DNA of 64,000 bases. It comes from Lachnotalea glycerini. GTDB lineage: Bacteria; Bacillota; Clostridia; Lachnospirales; Lachnospiraceae. The position numbers were made by a program, and so were the translations under genes. Below the pieces are notes generated by a model, which saw nothing but the letters and a program-made list of their open reading frames with translations, made no database searches and was not told the DNA's origin. This document shows positions 57,391-64,000 of this stretch, one piece after another; positions within the stretch are counted from its first letter, which is position 1, and each line of letters opens with the position of its first letter. The stretch is taken from contig NZ_QICS01000005.1 of the NCBI RefSeq assembly GCF_003201285.1, positions 62,001-126,000 on the forward strand, in the 5' to 3' direction.

Positions 57391-58996
57391 TTAGCAGTAA
57401 CTTGCATTCGCCTAATTGTAAGCTTTGAACATTATACTCACTATAGCTCTTAAACAGAGTCATATAATCCTCATCAAAATCTACAAGGATTGTATGACCT
57501 AATCGCTTCAACTGTGCCATAAGGCATAAAATTTCGTCCACCTTTAGAAATTTTAATATCTCAATCATAATTATAATATCATAATACATATCTGACATAT
57601 TATCCAATTTATAAATATTTCGATAAATACATTGCTTACTAGTATGATCGATTTGATAAACTATTTCAACCCCATCAACAATATATTCGGGTGTTATACC
57701 ATCTAATAAGCTTTCATTGTTATATAAAAACAGACCGACATCCAATATGTTGGTAATTTTAATTTGGCTTAGCAGACTCTTTAAGGCTAAATATTGATGT
57801 ATGCTTTTATGGCTGTTAATCCCATAGCAATTACATTTATTTTTCCATACACTCTGAATTATCTGTTCTAGTCTCTTTTCATATGTATACAACTCTTTTA
57901 CCTTGTGATATCCATTTTGTGCTATTTTCTTTCGTTCTTCTTCATGCTGCAGATAATATGATATTTTATAAACCAAATCTTCCAAACTTTCGTATACAAC
58001 TAAATCCACATCAGGAATAAAATATTCATTAATTTCACTCTGGTAATTTGTGATTACAAAGCCCCCGCACCCCATAATATCATATACTCTCAATGGAATT
58101 CCCGTTTCGATTGTTTTGATTGTCATATTAATATTAATCTTACTGCATTTAAATATTTTAGGCATGTCGATCCTTGAATCTGCCGGTCCTTTGTTATTAA
58201 CATAAGGCATACTTTTAGTATCACTAAGGGTATATAAATCGAATTTAAAATTTTTAGCCAGCTTACTTACAACTCTATGTCTTTCTACCTCGGCACACTT
58301 CTTTCCGATAAACTCAGTGAGAACGATTTCTCTTTCTGTTACCTGATAGTCTCGTCCAAGAGTATTCCAGCCTGCACACGAACTAAATTCTTTAACCGCC
58401 TCATCTGTTATAACATCATTCAAAAAGTTATATCCATATACATTTGTCTGCGCCTCTATGATACCCTCAAAATACCCCCGTAAATAGTCTGGAATTTCTA
58501 CTTTATCGAAATCATGTTTATCCTCATATAAAGAACCTACAAAGGAAACATCTGTAGAAAATCTTAATCGGTCTTCCTCCGATAGCTTTATAGAATCCCA
58601 GTATTTAACATTTGTACCAAGTGGCATATAATAAATTTGAGTTGACTTTTTTCTAAAGCGTTCATACAATTGTCTTTCAAAAATAAATATATAATTACAG
58701 TCATTACTTATTGTTTCAGAATTAAAATAAAACCAAGGACTGTCAACAGTCCAGGATATGTATTTTATATGGTGAACCTTGCACACTCTTGAGATGATAG
58801 GTATATAATTAATTGAAAATAAGCAATCATATCTGCATTTTAATAATTCATTTGATACTATATTCAAATAGTCTGCATCATAATCCTTATTTTTTATCTT
58901 GGCCTTTAAAACATCTATCTCATGCCCCATATATCTTAAACTAATCTCTAAATCTGCTTCACAAATATTTCCCCATGAGCAAAATAATATTCTCAT
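57371..58996 (-). CDS. CgeB-like glycosyltransferase with a methyltransferase-like C-terminal tail
   Basis: A 541-residue protein. Residues 1-385 form a CgeB-type transferase, closely related to the protein at 29312-30496 (shared SWxxDSP, RGYFEGIIEAQ, NIxxKTIETGIPLRVYDIMGCGGFVIT and IAQNGYHKVKELY, in parts). Residues 385-541 add a domain with NILDVGLF (416-423), YDIIIMIEILKFL (472-484) and LKRLGHTILVDF (496-507), laid out like a class I methyltransferase, but the glycine-rich SAM loop is degenerate. It may bind rather than methylate. It is 43 bp upstream of nothing but a maf stop on the same strand, so it probably ends the flagellin-maf transcript. Confidence 0.75.
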   Translation of the reverse strand: MRILFCSWGNICEADLEISLRYMGHEIDVLKAKIKNKDYDADYLNIVSNELLKCRYDCLFSINYIPIISRVCKVHHIKYISWTVDSPWFYFNSETISNDCNYIFIFERQLYERFRKKSTQIYYMPLGTNVKYWDSIKLSEEDRLRFSTDVSFVGSLYEDKHDFDKVEIPDYLRGYFEGIIEAQTNVYGYNFLNDVITDEAVKEFSSCAGWNTLGRDYQVTEREIVLTEFIGKKCAEVERHRVVSKLAKNFKFDLYTLSDTKSMPYVNNKGPADSRIDMPKIFKCSKININMTIKTIETGIPLRVYDIMGCGGFVITNYQSEINEYFIPDVDLVVYESLEDLVYKISYYLQHEEERKKIAQNGYHKVKELYTYEKRLEQIIQSVWKNKCNCYGINSHKSIHQYLALKSLLSQIKITNILDVGLFLYNNESLLDGITPEYIVDGVEIVYQIDHTSKQCIYRNIYKLDNMSDMYYDIIIMIEILKFLKVDEILCLMAQLKRLGHTILVDFDEDYMTLFKSYSEYNVQSLQLGECKLLLITVNEQ

Positions 58997-59039
58997 CTTA
59001 GAATTCCCTTTCCAAGTAAACTTATTAATAAAACTCTAA

Positions 59040-60899
59040 TTATTCTACTGCTTGTTTCACCTGTGGAATAATGGTCTCTAAAGCCTGTCTCAAAGAATCC
59101 ATCATAACTATTCCCCGCTTAGCTACTTCTAGCGCATCCTCTGTTGCATCGTCAGCAGAAATGCCTAAATTGCTAAGTGCAATATATTCAATTGCTTTCA
59201 ACTTATGTTGAGCAACCTTATATGTCTTTGTTATTTCAATTTTATCTGTAATTTCACCAATCTCCTTACTTATCTTCAACAGTTTTTTCCTATCCGGCTT
59301 TTCAGTTTCCAGCTCAAGAATCAACTCTTTATACAATTGAAATCCCTTATCAGCATCTTCTGATAAAGTTTCAAATTGCTTTGGAATATCACGAATCAGC
59401 TTTGATAGTTCTCTTCTTTTCTCCTGATTTAGTAGGGGCGGTATATTCTTCATATATTCTTCCATATTGAATTCAATTGTACACTTTGCATCAATTGCTT
59501 CTTTCAGACTTAATATCCGACTTCCGTGGATTTTGGCTCCGCCTTCTGTGGCATCAATTGTATCAATTTCCTCGTGTAGTGAAATTTCAGTTTCAAACCA
59601 ATCTAAATATATTTTAAAATCCTTAGACGTAGTAATCTTCTCTCCGTTAACATCTTCTACTTGTATAAAAATACTATCGTTATTCATATTATCATAGAAG
59701 CTATTCCCCAGTCCTTTTTCATAATGCCTTTCATTATTGGTATATGCCAAATCCTGACCTACCAATATAATCGTTCGAAATCCCATTGCCATTGCCATTG
59801 CATAGGCATTCGTAGCCACCGAACTTCCTCCGCTCCAATAGCGATATGTAAATCCCATTTTGTTAAATATTTCATCGCCGAATCCAAAGGTATCATTCAT
59901 AAAAATTTTTTTGCCCTTATGCTTTTCCAAAATAACATTTTGAGAAGTCTCAAAACAAACCATAGGAATTAAATCCGTTCTTGGATCTTCAAACTTCTTG
60001 GGATTTTTATTAGAATCTATGGTTACTATGACATCAGGAATAATACTTTCTTCAAATAAACCTTTTAAAGCAGTATCCGTTCCTATGAGAAAGGCTTTAT
60101 TCTTAACTCTTTTCAATTCTTTAATATTTTTTTTCAACGATGGTCCTGCACTAACTATGATCGCCGGAAAGTCATTTGGAATTGAAGTTCCTACTACTTT
60201 TTGAATCTGCTCTAAAATAGAGGAATCAGGAAGAAACTTTAAATTGTATATACTGTTCCGATAATATGCTTCCGATAACCTTATATCAGAATTTGTATAG
60301 GCTTCGAGAACCTCAATACCCCTTTTTACCTTTTGTAGATACCTCTTTCCTGCTTCTTTAAAGCATTCAAAGTAGTTAGGATGACATAAATATTTACAAA
60401 CCGATAAATTGCTATATGTAGTAAAGGTTTGAAAATAGGCATCAAAATAATTATCATTTATTCCATCTATCGAAATATATACTCTTTCATCTAGAAATGA
60501 TAAATCTATTTCTTTCATCACCTTTAAAAATATCTGAATACTAGGTTCATATATAATAAATATGACAGATTGATATGATCTGTCCATAATTTCTTTCAAA
60601 TATAATCCATTTCCCATTCCAAACATGCAAATCACTGCCGTACTTTCTATTTTTCCTAATGTGTCTGCCCATTCCTTAACTGCATTCTTTGCCTGATATT
60701 TACTATTAAAATACCACTCGAATTGATTTATAAATGCTTTTACTATCTTAATATTATCTACTGATAGTTCCGTTTCCACATTTTCGACTTCATAACTTTC
60801 TAAATCATATTTCACTAATTCATCATATAATAATTTATCACAATTTTTTATTACTTCCAAGTTTTCTATTAATAAGTTATTATCATTCAAATGTTTCAC
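59040..60899 (-). CDS. Motility-associated factor glycosyltransferase (Maf, DUF115)
   Basis: A 619-residue cytosolic protein. The central DUF115 domain has FPAIIVSAGPSLKKNIKELK (in the 240s), FLIGTDTALKGLFEESIIPDVIVTIDSN and YWSGGSSVATNAYAMAMAMGFRTIILVGQDLAYTNNERHY (in parts). Maf proteins attach nonulosonic acids such as pseudaminic or legionaminic acid to flagellin before export. The helical C-terminus (about 480-619) fits the family. It begins, probably with GTG, 17 bp inside the upstream gene and lies two genes after flagellin, the usual setting. No nonulosonic acid synthesis genes are in the window. Confidence 0.88.
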   Translation of the reverse strand: MKHLNDNNLLIENLEVIKNCDKLLYDELVKYDLESYEVENVETELSVDNIKIVKAFINQFEWYFNSKYQAKNAVKEWADTLGKIESTAVICMFGMGNGLYLKEIMDRSYQSVIFIIYEPSIQIFLKVMKEIDLSFLDERVYISIDGINDNYFDAYFQTFTTYSNLSVCKYLCHPNYFECFKEAGKRYLQKVKRGIEVLEAYTNSDIRLSEAYYRNSIYNLKFLPDSSILEQIQKVVGTSIPNDFPAIIVSAGPSLKKNIKELKRVKNKAFLIGTDTALKGLFEESIIPDVIVTIDSNKNPKKFEDPRTDLIPMVCFETSQNVILEKHKGKKIFMNDTFGFGDEIFNKMGFTYRYWSGGSSVATNAYAMAMAMGFRTIILVGQDLAYTNNERHYEKGLGNSFYDNMNNDSIFIQVEDVNGEKITTSKDFKIYLDWFETEISLHEEIDTIDATEGGAKIHGSRILSLKEAIDAKCTIEFNMEEYMKNIPPLLNQEKRRELSKLIRDIPKQFETLSEDADKGFQLYKELILELETEKPDRKKLLKISKEIGEITDKIEITKTYKVAQHKLKAIEYIALSNLGISADDATEDALEVAKRGIVMMDSLRQALETIIPQVKQAVE

Positions 60900-61191
60900 C
60901 TATACTTTCTAAATATTCTTCCAATATAGATTTAATTTCAAACCTAACAATATCCATTGTTCCGATACTATCTCCTACTTCAGTAGCACCTAATAATTTC
61001 TCTGTCCTTTCTAAAATGACAGGACTGATTTTCAATCCTGCTTCTATTATAATAGGAAACGAATCATTTAGTCTATGAATTAATTGTGCGCTTTTTGATC
61101 TAATCTGATTCCTGTCTTCAATTAATGCAGCATTGTATATTTCATCCGTTAATGTAATACATTCCTGTAATAATACCTTTAGTTCTTTCAT
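60883..61191 (-). CDS. Small helical protein overlapping maf
   Basis: A 102-residue helical acidic protein starting MKELKVLLQECITLTDEIYN. No family recognised, but the size and helix pattern are those of flagellar chaperones or FlgN/FliT-like proteins. It ends 17 bp inside the maf start, so the two are translationally coupled. ATG at 61191 after TTAGGAGATGTT is chosen; a TTG at 61206 is an alternative. It could bring flagellin to Maf, an inference from position only. Confidence 0.6.
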   Translation of the reverse strand: MKELKVLLQECITLTDEIYNAALIEDRNQIRSKSAQLIHRLNDSFPIIIEAGLKISPVILERTEKLLGATEVGDSIGTMDIVRFEIKSILEEYLESIGETFE

Positions 61192-61299
61192 AACATCTCC
61201 TAACAATTAACTTATTTGCTTAATATGCATTTTGCTTAATTAATTATTATAAGTATAATCTTATCACACTTTATAACAAGACCTTTCCTATAATTGAAT

Positions 61300-61323
61300 A
61301 AAGCTGACCGTAAGGTCAGCTTT
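61300..61323 (-). terminator. Flagellin terminator
   Basis: Perfect 10-bp stem AAAGCTGACC / GGTCAGCTTT with loop GTAA (TTAC on the minus strand), starting 23 bp after the flagellin stop. The tail ATTCAATT is only moderately T-rich, so some read-through into maf is possible. Confidence 0.75.
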
Positions 61324-61346
61324 AAATTCTTTCATTCAGCTAAATA

Positions 61347-62156
61347 CTATTGAAGAAGTGATAATACACCCTGAGTCTGAGAATTAGCTTGAGCTAACAT
61401 AGACTGTCCAGCTTGCATAAGAATATTATTCTTGCTGTATTTAACCATTTCAGAAGCCATATCAACGTCTCTGATTCTTGATTCAGCAGCCTGAGTATTT
61501 TCAGATGAAGAATCTAAGTTAGAGATAGTGTACTCTAATCTGTTCTGAAGAGCACCAAGAGCTGAACGCTGTTTTGATACAGTGTTGATAGCCTCTTGAA
61601 CTTTAGTAATAGCACTATTTGCTTTAGCATGGCTTGACATTGACAATCCATTAACTTTAAGAGAAGAAGCTGTTACTTTTGAAAGAGCTAAACCGATGCT
61701 CTGTCCATTGTTAGCACCAATCTGTAATGATAAAGTCTTGCTTGATGTAAATAAGTTCATCTTGTTGAACTGAGTTGAAGAAGCAATTCTAGTTACTTCT
61801 GATGCTAATGCATCAATTTCATCCTGAATAGCATCTCTATCGATTGATTGGTTAGTATCATTAGCTGCTTTAACTGATAATTCGTTCATTCTCTGTAACA
61901 TTGAATGAATTTCACTAAGAGCTCCCTCAGCTGTCTGAATTAAAGAAATTCCGTCTTCAGCGTTATCAGATGCCTGATCAAGTCCTCTAATCTGACTTCT
62001 CATTTTTTCTGAAATTGAAAGACCAGCTGCATCATCACCAGCACGGTTAATTTTGTAACCTGATGATAATTTCTCTGTTGATTTTGCAAGAGCACCTGTA
62101 GTGATGCCTAACTGTCTGTTAGTGTTAGCTGCTGACATATTGTGTTGTACTACCAT
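61347..62156 (-). CDS. hag: Flagellin
   Basis: A 269-residue short flagellin. The N-terminal D0/D1 part MVVQHNMSAANTNRQLGITTGALAKSTEKLSSGYKINRAGDDAAGLSISEKMRSQIRGL (in parts) and the C-terminal RIRDVDMASEMVKYSKNNILMQAGQSMLAQANSQTQGVLSLLQ (in parts) are complete; the central variable domain is almost absent (about 150-190). Ser/Thr residues there are candidate Maf targets. A longer frame starts at 62198, but AAGGAGGAATTAACT before ATG at 62156 sets the start. Two promoters, one sigma-28-like and one housekeeping-like, lie upstream. Confidence 0.96.
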   Translation of the reverse strand: MVVQHNMSAANTNRQLGITTGALAKSTEKLSSGYKINRAGDDAAGLSISEKMRSQIRGLDQASDNAEDGISLIQTAEGALSEIHSMLQRMNELSVKAANDTNQSIDRDAIQDEIDALASEVTRIASSTQFNKMNLFTSSKTLSLQIGANNGQSIGLALSKVTASSLKVNGLSMSSHAKANSAITKVQEAINTVSKQRSALGALQNRLEYTISNLDSSSENTQAAESRIRDVDMASEMVKYSKNNILMQAGQSMLAQANSQTQGVLSLLQ

Positions 62157-62249
62157 AGTTAATTCCTCCTTGAATTTGCTGCAACATCCATGTTGCATTT
62201 ATTTTTTATTTTGTAAATCACTTATAAGGTTAAGTAATAACCTAAAGTG

Positions 62250-62279
62250 ATAATACACCTTGTAGTGTGACATGGTCAA
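62250..62279 (-). promoter_or_regulatory. Housekeeping-like promoter of flagellin
   Basis: Minus strand TTGACC (62274-62279), 18-bp spacer, TATTAT (62250-62255). A hairpin TCACTT...AAGTGA follows in the leader. Confidence 0.6.
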
Positions 62280-62342
62280 GAGTTTCTTGTCAAAAATTAT
62301 ATAAATTTAAGATTTATAATCCCTTTTTGTTTTACAATAAGT

Positions 62343-62370
62343 ATATCGGATAATATTTGCATATACTTTA
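62343..62370 (-). promoter_or_regulatory. Sigma-28 (flagellar) promoter upstream of flagellin
   Basis: Minus strand TAAA (62367-62370), 16-17-bp spacer, TCCGATAT (62343-62350), matching the SigD consensus TAAA / CCGATAT. It is about 190 bp from the flagellin start. Confidence 0.7.
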
Positions 62371-62387
62371 TAACAAATTATGAATTT

Positions 62388-62870
62388 TTATTTTTTTTTA
62401 TCCAAAAAATGTGGAGGCATATAGTTGATTTTCTGCATCGTATTGTAATATGTATTTGCAATCTTTCTATTATCTCTGAAATTTTTCACCTCTCGTTTGA
62501 GTAATGAAAATTGTTGAGCAATTATCTGCCTGTTTTTTTCTTCACCGTTCTGAATCTCAACGCTCTTATCAGTTATTATACTAATCAGCTTCTGCATTTC
62601 TTTTATTTCTTCTTTATGACAATCAGCATTGTTAATTATTTCTTCTTGGATACGATTGTACAAAGCTTGAAATCCATTATCTAATAAGTTTAGCTCATCA
62701 ATTAGCAGTTGCTTTTTATCAATACAGGCTTCGTATGCAACCATATTCTTTTTGATATCTACAATGATTTCTGCTTGTTCTTTATTTGCAACAATTAAGT
62801 CTTCCAAAATCATTACTTTTTTTCGCAAACTGTCAATCATGACCTTTATATAATTAACATTCTGTTCCAT
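62388..62870 (-). CDS. FlgN/FliT-like flagellar export chaperone
   Basis: A 160-residue helical protein with long amphipathic helices (MIDSLRKKVMILEDLIVANKEQ; LLIDELNLLDNGFQALYNRIQEE; in parts) and a C-terminal motif ANTYYNTMQKINYMPPHFLDKKK (in parts) typical of FlgN-like proteins in clostridia. It follows fliS after 20 bp, the usual place for FliT or FlgN. It would bind hook-associated proteins before export. The exact subfamily is uncertain. Confidence 0.65.
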   Translation of the reverse strand: MEQNVNYIKVMIDSLRKKVMILEDLIVANKEQAEIIVDIKKNMVAYEACIDKKQLLIDELNLLDNGFQALYNRIQEEIINNADCHKEEIKEMQKLISIITDKSVEIQNGEEKNRQIIAQQFSLLKREVKNFRDNRKIANTYYNTMQKINYMPPHFLDKKK

Positions 62871-62890
62871 CAGACACCTCCATTATAAGT

Positions 62891-63262
62891 CTACTTTGAT
62901 AGTCTTATAACTTCTTTCCATGTTTCTTTCATAGTTCTTAGATGTTCTAATACTTCTTCAAGAATAGCTTTATCCTTTTGCATATTAGCATCCGATAACC
63001 TTTGCGTAATATACACATAGACATTTTCGAAATCCTGAGCTACCGGATAGTCAAAATTTAAGGTTGCTCTAAGTTCTGTCACAATTGCGCGGCATTTTTT
63101 AATATTGTCATTTGCTTTTTCAATATTATTTTGTTCAATTCCTAACAGTGCTATATTGCAAAATTTAATTGCTCCTTCATATAGCATTAATGTTAATTCT
63201 CCAGGTGTTGCTGTCAATACCTGATTATTTTTGTAAGTTGCATAAGCATTTGGTAAAGCCAT
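62891..63262 (-). CDS. fliS: Flagellin export chaperone FliS
   Basis: A 123-residue four-helix chaperone: MALPNAYATYKNNQVLTATPGELTLMLYEGAIKFCNIAL (in parts), then the helix with LRATLNFDYPVAQDFENVYVYI. It prevents early flagellin polymerisation in the cytoplasm. It follows fliD after 19 bp in the standard fliD-fliS order. AGGAGGAAAATGTT precedes ATG. Confidence 0.96.
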   Translation of the reverse strand: MALPNAYATYKNNQVLTATPGELTLMLYEGAIKFCNIALLGIEQNNIEKANDNIKKCRAIVTELRATLNFDYPVAQDFENVYVYITQRLSDANMQKDKAILEEVLEHLRTMKETWKEVIRLSK

Positions 63263-63281
63263 AACATTTTCCTCCTAAGAA

Positions 63282-64000
63282 TCAGCTTCCTAACATACTT
63301 AAAAGTGATGAACTGCTTGATTGTAATTTAGCCAACGCCGTTTCCATCGCTGAAAATTGGTCATAATATTTGTTTTCCATCGTTGTAAATTTATCTTCTA
63401 ACTCATCAATTTTATCTTCATAATCATCAATCTGGCTTGCCATAGTCTTGTCTTCATATACATGGTAAACACTCTTGATACCCTCTACGGATTTCATGTT
63501 TTTATCAATTTTGTCATATAAGCCTTTTGACAAAGAGGTAAAAAAGCTGATTACCGTATCAGGATCTGAGACAATTGCAGTCATCAGTTTATCTTTCTCC
63601 GTAGACACTGTGGTGTCATCAGTATTGCCGTCAAGGTGATAAGCACTTCGCTCATTTTCTTCTGTTGTAAAATACTCTCCTGTAGAAATACCAAAGCTTG
63701 CTAAGCTATATGTCTTACCATCTATTTCATATGTTTCAGTCATAGCGTTCTTCATTGCATTGGAAACACTTCCCAAAGTACTGTCTCTTCTTAATAAGGC
63801 ATCCTTAATTTTCGTCTCCCACTTCTCAATTTGAGTATCTGTCATTGAATCCTTTTCATCATCAGTAAGAGGATCATACCCTTTTGCGCTATCTGCATTA
63901 TAAAGACTATCCATCTCGTTAATCAAAGTATTATATTCAGACAAGAAGCTTTTAACTGTATCATAGATTCCCTGATAATCCATTGAAGTCGAAATTGAGA
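63282..64000 (-). CDS. fliD: Flagellar cap protein FliD, C-terminal part (gene runs off the right edge)
   Basis: The last 239 or so residues of FliD. The visible segment has the FliD_C features IYDTVKSFLSEYNTLINEMDSLYNADSAKGYDPLTDDEKDSMTDTQIEKWE (in parts), then SDPDTVISFFTSLSKGLYDKI and the terminal coiled coil QIDDYEDKIDELEDKFTTMENKYYDQFSAMETALAKLQ (in parts). An internal Met gives a shorter frame at 63983, but the reading frame stays open to the window edge, so the start lies outside. It caps the filament and aids flagellin assembly. Confidence 0.93.
   Translation of the reverse strand, partial: SISTSMDYQGIYDTVKSFLSEYNTLINEMDSLYNADSAKGYDPLTDDEKDSMTDTQIEKWETKIKDALLRRDSTLGSVSNAMKNAMTETYEIDGKTYSLASFGISTGEYFTTEENERSAYHLDGNTDDTTVSTEKDKLMTAIVSDPDTVISFFTSLSKGLYDKIDKNMKSVEGIKSVYHVYEDKTMASQIDDYEDKIDELEDKFTTMENKYYDQFSAMETALAKLQSSSSSLLSMLGS

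Noticed and set aside
1-64000. CRISPR arrays, prophage, insertion sequences or integrases
   Set aside because: No regularly spaced repeats, transposase motifs or phage genes were seen, despite the two accessory blocks.

Overview
The window looks like a chromosomal segment of a motile, low-GC, Gram-positive anaerobe, most likely a member of the Lachnospiraceae (Clostridia). The grounds are AT-rich intergenic DNA, strong AGGAGG-type ribosome binding sites, a Firmicutes-type mbl-flhO-flhP order, an ECF sigma/DUF4179 pair, a flagellar set built from flagellin, a motility-associated factor and FliS/FliD, and Firmicutes-like ribosomal leader RNAs. This is inferred from the sequence alone; the genus cannot be fixed. 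Most genes lie on the minus strand. I see no tRNA, rRNA, CRISPR array, prophage or insertion sequence.

Left part (1-24.3 kb): the 5' end of a diadenylate cyclase gene (cdaA) with two small membrane-protein genes upstream; a flagellar/DNA-uptake/repair block (mbl, flhO, flhP, flgJ-like, recD2, comFC, yvyF); uvrA and uvrB, each with an SOS-like box; a two-component system followed by a GDPD-like membrane protein that shares a 19-bp promoter box with it; a GH1 beta-glucosidase with its LacI-type regulator; a lipoprotein phosphoesterase; and an ECF sigma/anti-sigma pair next to a decayed second sigma gene.

Middle (24.3-53.6 kb): the ribosomal-protein/RNA-polymerase supercluster, transcribed leftwards as rpmG-secE-nusG-rplK-rplA, then rplJ-rplL-rpoB-rpoC, then rpsL-rpsG-fusA-tuf. 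It is split at two usually tight junctions. Between rplA and rplJ lie five membrane glycosyltransferase genes (42.4-51.2 kb), including a tandem fusion of two Gpi18-like mannosyltransferases whose second half has lost its conserved polar motifs. Between rpoC and rpsL lie a CgeB-like glycosyltransferase, a second glycosyltransferase and a PfkB sugar kinase. rplJ has its own promoter, which overlaps the stop codon of the inserted glycosyltransferase gene, followed by an L10-type leader and an intrinsic terminator. rplK and rplA each carry the same small leader motif.

Right part (53.8-64 kb): a flagellum and flagellin-modification region with a FliD-like paralogue, small helical proteins, two more CgeB-like glycosyltransferases (one with a methyltransferase-like tail), a motility-associated factor (Maf), flagellin, a FlgN/FliT-like chaperone, fliS and the 3' part of fliD. 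Taken together, the accessory genes point to heavy investment in surface and flagellar glycosylation, physically interleaved with the translation and transcription genes.
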